A stretch of DNA of 9,212 bases from UBA1731 sp964567665 (GTDB lineage: Bacteria; Verrucomicrobiota; Kiritimatiellia; RFP12; UBA1067), in the NCBI GenBank assembly GCA_964567665.1, contig CAZMNN010000061.1, forward strand, positions 1 through 9,212, read 5' to 3'. Below the pieces are notes generated by a model that was given only the letters and a program-made list of their open reading frames with translations, searched no databases and was not told the DNA's origin. Below, in pieces: positions 1 through 6,695 of this stretch. Position numbers and translations under genes: made by a program. Every line of letters starts with the position of its first letter. Position 1 is the first letter of the stretch.

Positions 1-795
1 CGACTTCTTCGGATACGCAATCGTGACGGGGCCTTCGCCGTAGGTGTCGGCCTTGACCGAAACCGGCAGACCGAGTTCAAGCGCCCAGAACGCAGGATCG
101 GCGTTGTGCACGGCCATGTCGCCGATTGCACCGCAGCCATAGTCCCACCAGCCGCGCCAACGGAAGTTGTGGTAAGCCGTCGAGAAGCCATGATCCGCAC
201 TCGGTCCGCACCAGCAGTCCCAGGCATTCGGCGCGTAGCCGTCCGGCAGCGGCGCAGGGGTCGGATAGGCTTTCATGCCCTGCGGCCACACAGGACGGTC
301 GGACCAGCTGTAGATTTCCTTGATGTCGCCCCACGCTGCGGCTTCGCGCAGCGTCTTGTAGCGCCACACGCCGGGATGCCCCTGATTGCCCATCTGCACA
401 ACGCGCCCAGTCCTGAGGGATGTCTTGAGCATGAGTTCACATTCCTCGACCGTACGCGCAAGCGGCTTCTGCACGTAGACGTGCTTGCCCGCGTTCATGC
501 AGTCGATGTAGTCCGTGAACTTCGGAATGCCGGGATACTTCTTCTCCCACTTGTCGAACGCATACGGATTGATGTCGCAGATCGCAACGAGGTCGCATCC
601 GGCCGCAATCAGGCTATCAGTCGCCGCGCCGCCCATGCCGCCGCAGCCGACGGAGGCGAGTTTGAGGCGACGCCCCTCGACCTTGCCCTTGAAATCGGAC
701 TTCGGCGCGAGATCAATGCCGTATCCCGTGAGCGAAAACGCACCGAGACCCATCACAAAGTTGCGACGGTTGACTTTGAACAGTTCCTGTACCAT
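1..795 (-). CDS. Gfo/Idh/MocA family oxidoreductase with Tat-like leader (3' end beyond window)
   Basis: The first 265 residues of an NAD(P)-dependent oxidoreductase are present; the C-terminus lies outside the window. The ATG at 795 is preceded by AAGGAG (803-808) with a 7-base spacer. A twin-arginine stretch (RRNFVMG, residues 10-16) followed by a modest hydrophobic run suggests Tat export. The dinucleotide-binding loop is GCGGMG (50-55), followed by the 'AICDIN' strand. The loop normally written EKP is QKP (109-111), as in many relatives from Planctomycetes and Verrucomicrobia. The conserved block WRGWWDYGCGAIGDMAVH (213-230) contains the Asp and His expected near the active site. The family acts on sugars, cyclitols and their derivatives; the substrate cannot be read here. 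Between TDY (94-96) and the CMNAGKHVY block, the strand and 'TPDHxH' segment normally present are missing, an apparent in-frame loss of about 25-30 residues. The gene follows the endonuclease/phosphatase-like gene by 81 bases and is probably the last visible member of the operon. The family call is firm; activity is uncertain. Confidence 0.92.
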   Translation of the reverse strand, partial: MVQELFKVNRRNFVMGLGAFSLTGYGIDLAPKSDFKGKVEGRRLKLASVGCGGMGGAATDSLIAAGCDLVAICDINPYAFDKWEKKYPGIPKFTDYIDCMNAGKHVYVQKPLARTVEECELMLKTSLRTGRVVQMGNQGHPGVWRYKTLREAAAWGDIKEIYSWSDRPVWPQGMKAYPTPAPLPDGYAPNAWDCWCGPSADHGFSTAYHNFRWRGWWDYGCGAIGDMAVHNADPAFWALELGLPVSVKADTYGEGPVTIAYPKKS

Positions 796-840
796 TGCTT
801 TACTCCTTTTTTAGTGACTTGAAAAGACATTGAGAATCGC

Positions 841-864
841 GGCGCGGCGCCATCCCGCCACGCC
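841..864 (-). other. GC-rich stem-loop between EEP-family gene and last oxidoreductase
   Basis: On the minus strand the arms GGCGTGGCG and CGCCGCGCC (plus positions 856-864 and 841-849) pair over nine positions, with one G-U pair and a 6-base loop. It lies 12 bases after the stop codon of the preceding gene. No T-tract follows directly; only a TCTTTTC stretch appears about 15 bases later. It is therefore more likely an mRNA stability or partial attenuation element than a full terminator. The role is inferred; the pairing is seen directly. Confidence 0.5.
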
Positions 865-876
865 TTCACGTGCGTG

Positions 877-1782
877 TCAGAACTCGACGACAGCCGTCAC
901 GGGGAAGTGGTCTGACGGATACAGCTTCGTCCCCGTCCGCACATCGTTCCATGTGGCGTACGCCTTAACCTTCACGCCCTTCGACACGTAGATGTAGTCG
1001 ATGCGCGGGCCAAACGCATCGCTCGCGTTGCGCACTTCCTTCGGCTCTTTGAGCGCGTCCGAAATCAGAGCCTCATGCTCGCGATACCTCCAGTTCGAGA
1101 ACGTACGCCACGACCCTGTTGGCGGCGTCTGAGAAACGTAGAGGGCATTGTCGAGAATCCCGCTGACCGCGACGGCAGGATCTTCAACCTCGCAGCAGTT
1201 GTGGTCGCCGGTGAAGACGATCGGTGCATTTCCGCCGAACTCCTTCATGCGGGATATGATGAGCAGCATACCGTTCTTGCGCGCCAAGGCCGATATGTGA
1301 TCCGTGTGCGTATTGGCGAAGCAGAACGTCTTTCCCGTCTTGCGGTCTTTCAGCCACATCCATGAGCAGACACGCGGACACGCCGCACCCCACCCCTTCA
1401 CACCCGGAACGTCGGGCGTCTCCGACAGCCAGAAAGTTCCGCTCTTCAGAGCTTCAAACCGGCTCTTGCGGAAAAACACCGGAGACGCCTCGTCGGATTT
1501 GCGGTCAGCCGCACGATGCTCTCCCACGAACTCCCACTCCGGCAGCTGTTCGCGGAAGTAGGCAGCCTGCTCCGGACGCACCTCCTGCAACCCAAACGCA
1601 TCGAGATCCATTCTGCGGATCAGCTCCACCAAATCCTTTTTGCGGCTCTCCCAGTCGTTGGGAGTGCCGACATCCCCAGTGGCCAGACGGATGTTGTACG
1701 TCCCTACGCGCACGTCTGCCGCCGCTGCGCATATCTGTGCGCACATTCCGCACAATGCGGCGAAAATGACTGTCGGTTTCAT
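877..1782 (-). CDS. Exported endonuclease/exonuclease/phosphatase (EEP) family hydrolase
   Basis: A 301-residue protein with the complete EEP (DNase I-like) fold. This metal-dependent family cleaves phosphodiester or phosphomonoester bonds in nucleic acids, phosphoinositides or sphingolipids. The motifs appear in the expected order: YNIR (Asn30), QEV (Glu67), NTHTDH (His159, Asp161), TGDHN (Asp193, Asn195), RIDYIYV (Asp262) and SDHFPV (Asp291, His292). The usual GDFN is GDHN here, followed by two cysteines. Residues 1-22 form a signal peptide with an alanine-rich end (CAAAA), so the protein is probably periplasmic or secreted. The ATG at 1782 has a perfect AGGAGG (1787-1792) four bases upstream. 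The gene starts 18 bases after the preceding oxidoreductase ends and is surely co-transcribed with it. The length is normal for small exported EEP proteins. The substrate cannot be deduced; the sugar-oxidoreductase neighbours hint at a catabolic or envelope role rather than DNA repair. Confidence 0.9.
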   Translation of the reverse strand: MKPTVIFAALCGMCAQICAAAADVRVGTYNIRLATGDVGTPNDWESRKKDLVELIRRMDLDAFGLQEVRPEQAAYFREQLPEWEFVGEHRAADRKSDEASPVFFRKSRFEALKSGTFWLSETPDVPGVKGWGAACPRVCSWMWLKDRKTGKTFCFANTHTDHISALARKNGMLLIISRMKEFGGNAPIVFTGDHNCCEVEDPAVAVSGILDNALYVSQTPPTGSWRTFSNWRYREHEALISDALKEPKEVRNASDAFGPRIDYIYVSKGVKVKAYATWNDVRTGTKLYPSDHFPVTAVVEF

Positions 1783-1800
1783 ATGTCCTCCTATTCCATG

Positions 1801-2766
1801 TCAAGACGCTGAACCTGCCGCCAATCCGGCGGAACGGTAGATGCGCTCTATCAGCGCCACAGATTTGCGGGCCTCCTCGCCGGGTATCGGATATGGTGTG
1901 CCGCCCGGCTCAAGCGAATCGGCAAACGCCTCGAAGCACGCCATGTGCGGCGCACAGTCCAATGCGTCCGGACGCGAAACACCATGTCCGCCGTCGACCA
2001 CCTCAATCGTACCGCCAGTCCCGGTTATCTCCATGGATTTACCGCGTCCTGGATACGATGCCGTTGTCGCATATACGCCGCCAAGTGCGCCGCCGCGAAA
2101 ACGGATTGCCGCCGACACCGTATCCTCCGCCTCCATGGGATGCGCGAGCGTCGCGGCGAACGCCTTGACGTCTTCAACGGGCGGCATGAGCGCAACAAGC
2201 CAGTCCACCATATGTATGGACTGGTTCATCAGTGCGCCACCACCGTCCTTATCCCACGAACCATGCCAGGATGATCCGGAATAGTATTCGTCTCCACGCC
2301 ACCACGGAATGCGAATGCCGCCGTATGTCAACCTTCCGAGCGCACCGGACTCCACCTTCGCCTTCGCCTCCCTGAAATCATCCGTCCATCGCGTCTGGAA
2401 GATGCATCCGAGCGGCGTCCCTGTCTCACGGCACGCGGCTATCATCCTGTCCGTGCGCTCCACCGTGATTGCGATCGGCTTTTCAACAAGCACTGGGACA
2501 CGATGCCTTGCGGCGGCGAACACGGCTTCGTCGTGCGCACCGGACGCCGTGGCGACAACTGCCATCCCGACGCCGTCCGACGCAAACGCCGCATCGATGT
2601 CGGAAAACGGAACGCCGCCAAACTCGTCGGACAGCCCTGCGGCCTTCTCCTGCGACCTCCCGACAAAACCCTTCAGTTCAAGCTTTTCCGAAGCGTTCAC
2701 CGCCTTTGCATGAAACCTGGCGATCAGGCCGGTCCCCACAACTATCACACCTCTTCTCTTGCCCAT
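1801..2766 (-). CDS. Gfo/Idh/MocA family oxidoreductase, cytoplasmic
   Basis: A 321-residue NAD(P)-dependent oxidoreductase of about normal family length. The N-terminal Rossmann domain opens with VIVVGTGLIA (residues 7-16). VVATASGAHDE (70-80) is the fourth strand, and EKP (95-97) provides the lysine usually used in catalysis. The C-terminal alpha/beta domain carries GGGALMNQSIHMVDWL (175-190); His185 and Asp188 match the catalytic positions, while Asn181 stands where Asp is common. There is no signal peptide, so it is cytoplasmic, unlike the second oxidoreductase of this operon. The family oxidises or reduces sugars, inositols or aldonates; the substrate is unknown. I chose the ATG at 2766 because it lies close to the first strand and has GGGAAAG (2774-2780) seven bases upstream. 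In-frame starts at 2787 (ATG) and 2790 (TTG) would add seven or eight charged residues, have no clear ribosome binding site, and fall inside an inverted repeat. Confidence 0.9.
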   Translation of the reverse strand: MGKRRGVIVVGTGLIARFHAKAVNASEKLELKGFVGRSQEKAAGLSDEFGGVPFSDIDAAFASDGVGMAVVATASGAHDEAVFAAARHRVPVLVEKPIAITVERTDRMIAACRETGTPLGCIFQTRWTDDFREAKAKVESGALGRLTYGGIRIPWWRGDEYYSGSSWHGSWDKDGGGALMNQSIHMVDWLVALMPPVEDVKAFAATLAHPMEAEDTVSAAIRFRGGALGGVYATTASYPGRGKSMEITGTGGTIEVVDGGHGVSRPDALDCAPHMACFEAFADSLEPGGTPYPIPGEEARKSVALIERIYRSAGLAAGSAS

Positions 2767-2782
2767 TGTCCGTCTTTCCCGT

Positions 2783-2822
2783 TTCATCAATGCGGAAATG
2801 TCTTGCAGCCGTGCTTGATGAA
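2783..2822 (-). other. Inverted repeat (8-bp arms) upstream of the cytoplasmic oxidoreductase
   Basis: TTCATCAA and TTGATGAA are perfect complementary arms (plus positions 2783-2790 and 2815-2822) separated by 24 bases. In the minus-strand mRNA this would form a hairpin ending about 16 bases before the chosen start codon, burying the alternative upstream ATG at 2787. No T-tract follows, so it is not an intrinsic terminator. It could tune translation or bind a regulator; the role is inferred only. Confidence 0.45.
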
Positions 2823-2832
2823 CCTCAACCGG

Positions 2833-3777
2833 TCAGAACCCCGGAAGGTCAAGCTGCCCGGCGACAGTCACCTTGCGCCCCTTGTCGAGCATGGCGTCCG
2901 ATGTGTCGTACACCACGAACTTGAACCCGCGAAATCTCTTCACGAGTTCATCCTTTATGTAGTCGGAAACAGCCTTGACGTTCCGCGCATCATCGTCGGA
3001 GAACCCCACGGACACCTGACGCCCCAGCCCCCCCTTGCGCTTCAGGACGTGGAACACGTGTTCGACGAAGTCCCTGATCGCAAACTCCTTCGCCAGCTCA
3101 GGGCGTTCGGTGGACGACGCCTCGGCGTACTTCCCGCCGAAATCGCCGTCCGACTTGACCTGCTGGAAGAAGCCGGGATTGGTCACTGCGTGGTAGCGGC
3201 ACATTGAAAGATAGTAGTCCAGCTCCTCTTCATCCGTGCCGAATTCGGACTTCTTGTCAAGCCACCAGCGATAGCCTCTGAGCGAACGCATCATGGCCTC
3301 ACGCTCCTCCGGAGTGAGCACCTCGTCGATGAAGAGCTTCACCGCCTGTCGAAGCGTTTCAGGCGCATGGCCACGCGCCGTGACTATCGCAAAGATGCGC
3401 CCTTCCTGCAGCGTCTTGCGCAGCGTCTTGAAGCTCGGCCCCGGCTTCTCGCCGTCTTTCACCCGTTTGAGCGCAGCCTTCGTGTCGCGGATGAACGAGA
3501 CATCGCCCGATTCGTCCACCACATCGCTGAACTCCCTGAAAGCCTCCTCGCGCCCACCCGGCGGCAACCTGTAGCGTTCATCCGCCCGGACTATCGCAAA
3601 CACGCTTGTGGACACCTCCACCGGGTGCCAGTCGCCGTTCGCGTCGCGCTCCTCAAGGTGTATCTTGGTCGGCATATGCAGGATGTTGTCGTCCCAATCG
3701 AAGATGTAATACTTGAAGTCGCGTGTGGCGACATCGTAGTTTACGTCAGAACGGAACAATTCGCTTTCCTGCGCCAT
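2833..3777 (-). CDS. HAD superfamily hydrolase-like protein, function unknown
   Basis: A 314-residue soluble protein with the signature of haloacid dehalogenase (HAD) phosphohydrolases. Motif I is IFDWDDNIL (25-33), giving the nucleophile Asp27 and acid/base Asp29 but with Asn31 where Thr or Val is usual. Motif II is IVTARG (131-136, Thr133). A basic stretch KRKGG (246-250) may hold the motif III lysine, and GFSDDD (258-263) is the acidic motif IV. About 100 residues separate motifs I and II and about 110 separate II and IV, so there is extra cap material in both places, including an unusual RGYRWWLDKK segment (167-176). There is no signal peptide or membrane segment. The ATG at 3777 begins six bases after lnt stops; GAGG (3787-3790) inside the end of lnt serves as ribosome binding site. 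GTG at 3780 or TTG at 3783 are alternative starts adding one or two residues. I do not recognise a named subfamily; the substrate, probably a phosphomonoester, is unknown. Confidence 0.78.
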   Translation of the reverse strand: MAQESELFRSDVNYDVATRDFKYYIFDWDDNILHMPTKIHLEERDANGDWHPVEVSTSVFAIVRADERYRLPPGGREEAFREFSDVVDESGDVSFIRDTKAALKRVKDGEKPGPSFKTLRKTLQEGRIFAIVTARGHAPETLRQAVKLFIDEVLTPEEREAMMRSLRGYRWWLDKKSEFGTDEEELDYYLSMCRYHAVTNPGFFQQVKSDGDFGGKYAEASSTERPELAKEFAIRDFVEHVFHVLKRKGGLGRQVSVGFSDDDARNVKAVSDYIKDELVKRFRGFKFVVYDTSDAMLDKGRKVTVAGQLDLPGF

Positions 3778-3783
3778 CACCAA

Positions 3784-5301
3784 CTACCTCAAATAGACCG
3801 TCTCGACCATCACTCCCGGAGAATCGGTGAGCGGACACCCCGCACCGTCGGCAAGCCATCTCGCCGAGCCGTCCGACCGTATCACGCCGCTGACCCCTGA
3901 ATTTCCGACGCGGACAATCGGAAGTCCTGTCTCGATCGCCCGCAGCACCGCCTGCGCGGCGTGCGCCTCCGCCTCCGCACTGAAGGAGAACCAGCTGTCG
4001 TTCGTGATGAGGACGATCATATCCGCGCCGAGCCGCTTCGCCTCTGCGGCCAGCCTCGGATCGGTGTCCTCGTAGCATATGAGCGGCGCCATCTTTATCT
4101 TGCGTCCATCCGCAGCGGTGAACTCGAACAGCATCGGCTCGCCTGCGTGGAGCGAGACGCCGATCGGCGAGAGACGCTGAAGCGCGGGAATCCATTTGTC
4201 GAACGGTATGTACTCGCCGAACGGAACGAGATGCTGCTTGTGGTACACCTGCACCGTCCCTGTTGCGGACGAATACATCGCGGCGGCGTTGTATGTGCGG
4301 TTCGACACAACATCGTCCCCGCCGGCGATCAAGGCCTTCGCACCGGAACGCGCCATGAAGTCGTTGGCCACGTCCTGCGCACGGAACGACCGCACCGCGC
4401 CGAACTCCGCCATCGCCGACTCGGCGAACACAACGATGTCCGGCTTCGCCGCCGCCGCAACGTCCACCAGTCTCCGGAATGCATCGTACGGCTGCTCCCG
4501 GCTCCCGGACTTGAACACGCACGGCGCATTTCTCTGCACGAGCGCGATGCGCACAGCAGATGAAGAATCGTCCCGCCGCATGGACTCCGCAACCATCCTG
4601 TTCCCGACACACAGGCAGGCCAGTATCGCAAGCAGCGGAAGTCCCGTCTCGCCGATCTGAACAAGCCGTCTGCACAGACGCGAACCGCCGCAGTCGCCAT
4701 GGACGCCGAACATCGGCGCGAAGATGCGGATCAGAAGCGTCGCAAACACGCCGTTCATGAGGACGACAAGCGCGGACACGAGATATACGCCGCCGAAACG
4801 CGCCGGCGACGCGAAGGACGGCAGTGACGCAAACGCCGTACCGAGAAAGTTCCATGCGAATCCGGTGAACAGCGTGGCCCTCAGATATTCGCACACGGCC
4901 CAGACGGCGGCCTCGCCGAAAATGCACACGATCGACGGAATCCGCCCTGCCGCGCATCTGCGCCACAGCATTGCCGCGAGACAGCCGAACAGCGCAAAAT
5001 AGGCGGCACACGCCGCCGCGAGCGCAAACCAGCCGAGAACGACGAGCGGCCAAGGCCCGTTGTTCTTCACTATCGCCGGCATCCACGAGAGCGTCAGCGT
5101 CCAGAACAGCAGACCGAATCCGAAGCAGGAAAGCGCACTTCTCGACGGAGACGCAAACCGCACAAGCGCAAGCATCGGCGCAAGTGCCACAAGTATGGCG
5201 AACGTCTCACGGTGAGGCGGATACGCCGCCCAGAGGAGAAGCGCCGACACCGCTGCGGCGACTGCGCATAGGACATCCTTCCTGCAGATGCGGTGAGACA
5301 C
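3784..5301 (-). CDS. lnt: Apolipoprotein N-acyltransferase
   Basis: A 505-residue inner-membrane enzyme that adds the third acyl chain, taken from phospholipid, to the N-terminal cysteine of lipoproteins, the last step of lipoprotein maturation in Gram-negative bacteria. The N-terminal part (about 10-235) contains several hydrophobic segments, for example 11-26, 34-49, 56-78, 84-112, 170-193 and 219-233. The C-terminal part (about 248-500) is a nitrilase-like domain with the triad in place: Glu294 in FAESA (usually WPE/WSE), Lys355 in YHKQHLVPFGE, and the acyl-accepting Cys409 in PLICYED. NDSWF (434-438) and RVGNSGVSGVI (464-474) match the conserved tail motifs. It starts with GTG at 5301, two bases after tyrS ends; AGGGTGG (5309-5315) inside tyrS lies seven bases upstream, so the two are probably translationally coupled. 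The length is normal for the family. Confidence 0.96.
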   Translation of the reverse strand: MSHRICRKDVLCAVAAAVSALLLWAAYPPHRETFAILVALAPMLALVRFASPSRSALSCFGFGLLFWTLTLSWMPAIVKNNGPWPLVVLGWFALAAACAAYFALFGCLAAMLWRRCAAGRIPSIVCIFGEAAVWAVCEYLRATLFTGFAWNFLGTAFASLPSFASPARFGGVYLVSALVVLMNGVFATLLIRIFAPMFGVHGDCGGSRLCRRLVQIGETGLPLLAILACLCVGNRMVAESMRRDDSSSAVRIALVQRNAPCVFKSGSREQPYDAFRRLVDVAAAAKPDIVVFAESAMAEFGAVRSFRAQDVANDFMARSGAKALIAGGDDVVSNRTYNAAAMYSSATGTVQVYHKQHLVPFGEYIPFDKWIPALQRLSPIGVSLHAGEPMLFEFTAADGRKIKMAPLICYEDTDPRLAAEAKRLGADMIVLITNDSWFSFSAEAEAHAAQAVLRAIETGLPIVRVGNSGVSGVIRSDGSARWLADGAGCPLTDSPGVMVETVYLR

Positions 5302-5303
5302 GT

Positions 5304-6566
5304 CTAAGCCACCCTGAGAAGGAAGTGGTTCTTCTTGCCGCTGCGAAGCACCGCGACACGCCCGCCGACAAGGTCTTCCTCCGCAAACGTGCGCTTGTCG
5401 TCAGCCTTCTCGCCGTTGAGGGAAAGTCCACCCTGCTGCGCCATCCGGCGGGCTTCGCCGTTGGACTTGAACATCCCGGCCTGGGCGGCGACCATGAACA
5501 CCGGCTTGCCGACGATCTCCGCCTTTGCGAGCGATGCGGACTTGACGTCCTTGAAGATCGTCTCAAGCTCGTCGGCGCTCTTCCCCTCCACCGATCCGCC
5601 AAAAAGCGTCTGCGTTGCGCCGATTGCGGTCTTCAGCCCCTCTTCCCCGTGCACAAGCAGCGTAAGCTCCTCTGCAAGGGCCTTCTGCGGAATGCGGGCC
5701 TCGGGATTGGCCTTCATCTGCGCCTCAAGGGCGGCGATCTCCTCAAGCGGCTTCAGCGAAAACACCTTCAGGTAGCGTATCACGTCCTCGTCCGCCGCCC
5801 GGAGAAAATACTGGTACCAGTCGTAGACTGACGTCATGGAAGAATCCATGAAGAGCGCATTGCCCTCGGACTTCCCGAACTTCTTGCCGCTTGCGTCGAG
5901 AAGCAGCGGGAACGTGAGTCCGTACGCGGTCTTTCCGCGCATTCGGCGCACAAGATCCGTGCCGGCCGTTATGTTGCCCCACTGGTCGCCGCCGCCGACC
6001 TCCACCGTGCATCCGTACTTGTCGAAGAGATGCAGGAAATCGTTGCCCTGAAGTATCTGGTACGAGAACTCCGTGAACGTGAGTGCACCCTCCGAGGCTT
6101 CAAGGCGCTTCTTGACCGATTCCTTCGCAAGCATCTGGGGCACTCGGAAATTCACGGCGACATCGCGCAGAAACGCAATCGCCGAAAGCCCGGAGTACCA
6201 CTCGTAGTTGTCGACCATCACCGCAGCGTTCGGTCCGTCGAAGTCGAGGATGCGTGAAAGGTTCTCGCGAATGCCCTTCTTGTTCTCCGCCACCTTGTCG
6301 AGCGTGAGCATGTTGCGCTCCGCGCTTTTTCCGGACGGATCGCCGATCAACCCCGTTGCGCCGCCGACAAGCGCTATTATTCTGTGCCCTGCGAGCTGAA
6401 GACGGCGCAGCATCATTATCGATACGAGATTCCCGGCCTGCAGCGATGCCGCCGACGGATCGAAACCGCAGTACACGGTCTGCGGAGTTTCGAGCAGCTT
6501 TGCGATTTCCGGATCTGTCGTGGCTTCGACAAGGCCACGCGCAGCAAGTTCTTCAAACAGTGTCAT
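5304..6566 (-). CDS. tyrS: Tyrosyl-tRNA synthetase
   Basis: A 420-residue class I aminoacyl-tRNA synthetase that charges tRNA-Tyr. VYCGFDPSA (31-39) is the start of the Rossmann core. The HIGH signature is strongly altered to SLQAGN (41-46), with Gln and Asn replacing both histidines. GGATGLIGDPSGKSAER (68-84) and GGGDQWGNITAG (191-202) are the strongly conserved tyrosine- and ATP-pocket regions; Tyr169, Gln173 and Asp176 lie in the helix expected to contact tyrosine. The KMSKS loop is KFGKS (229-233). The C-terminal S4 RNA-binding domain (about 350-418) contains SNGEARRMAQQGGLSLNGEK. The length matches the bacterial enzyme. The ATG at 6566 has AGGG (6573-6576) six bases upstream. It is the first gene after the extended -10 promoter at 6600-6608 and leads a closely packed operon with lnt. 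No T-box-like leader fits in the short untranslated region. Confidence 0.98.
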   Translation of the reverse strand: MTLFEELAARGLVEATTDPEIAKLLETPQTVYCGFDPSAASLQAGNLVSIMMLRRLQLAGHRIIALVGGATGLIGDPSGKSAERNMLTLDKVAENKKGIRENLSRILDFDGPNAAVMVDNYEWYSGLSAIAFLRDVAVNFRVPQMLAKESVKKRLEASEGALTFTEFSYQILQGNDFLHLFDKYGCTVEVGGGDQWGNITAGTDLVRRMRGKTAYGLTFPLLLDASGKKFGKSEGNALFMDSSMTSVYDWYQYFLRAADEDVIRYLKVFSLKPLEEIAALEAQMKANPEARIPQKALAEELTLLVHGEEGLKTAIGATQTLFGGSVEGKSADELETIFKDVKSASLAKAEIVGKPVFMVAAQAGMFKSNGEARRMAQQGGLSLNGEKADDKRTFAEEDLVGGRVAVLRSGKKNHFLLRVA

Positions 6567-6599
6567 TTGATGCCCTATGTTTCTTTGCTTATGTCCGGC

Positions 6600-6608
6600 A
6601 TTATATCA
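6600..6608 (-). promoter_or_regulatory. Extended -10 promoter for the tyrS operon
   Basis: The minus strand reads TGATATAAT, a perfect extended -10 (TGn) joined to a consensus TATAAT (plus 6600-6605). No good -35 box lies 16-18 bases upstream, which is typical when the extended -10 is strong. Transcription would begin near 6593, leaving an untranslated region of about 27 bases before the tyrS start. The promoter lies directly next to the hairpin at 6612-6639, whose sequence occupies its -35 region. Confidence 0.7.
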
Positions 6609-6611
6609 TAC

Positions 6612-6645
6612 TGGCGCAGACGTTGATTTGTCTGCGCCATTTTTT
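6612..6645 (+). terminator. Hairpin with T-tract in plus orientation (antisense terminator, perhaps one-sided)
   Basis: The arms TGGCGCAGAC (6612-6621) and GTCTGCGCCA (6630-6639) pair perfectly over ten bases around an 8-base loop. Six T residues follow on the plus strand (6640-6645), a textbook intrinsic terminator for plus-strand transcription. All genes here are on the minus strand, where the hairpin is preceded by six A and followed by GTATGATATAAT, a poor termination signal. It may end clpB transcription weakly and shield clpB from antisense reading. Confidence 0.6.
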
Positions 6646-6654
6646 ACCGTTCAT

Positions 6655-6695
6655 GCGCGACGCCGCCGTCTCCGCACATTGCGGACACATCGCGC
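6655..6695 (-). other. Nested inverted repeats directly after the clpB stop codon
   Basis: The outer arms GCGCGA (6655-6660) and TCGCGC (6690-6695) enclose an inner perfect hairpin TCCGCA-CAT-TGCGGA (6671-6685), extended by two more pairs beyond a C-C mismatch. The structure begins at the base next to the clpB stop. There is no T-tract on either side, so it is more likely an mRNA 3'-end stabiliser, or part of a composite end with the hairpin at 6612-6639. The pairing is seen directly; the role is inferred. Confidence 0.45.

Noticed and set aside
106..822. Plus-strand frame of 238 codons at the window start
   Set aside because: It is antisense to the Gfo/Idh/MocA gene, whose translation shows clear conserved motifs.
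2503..3207. Plus-strand frame of 234 codons across the HAD/oxidoreductase junction
   Set aside because: It spans two minus-strand genes and their gap and shows no recognisable motif.
3746..5086. Minus-strand frame of 446 codons overlapping lnt
   Set aside because: It is out of frame with lnt, very rich in arginine with no domain signature, and covers the conserved catalytic part of lnt.
6567..6695. A tyrosine T-box or other riboswitch before tyrS
   Set aside because: The promoter lies only about 27 bases upstream of the likely leader's end at the start codon, leaving no room for a specifier or antiterminator structure, and no T-box core sequence was found.
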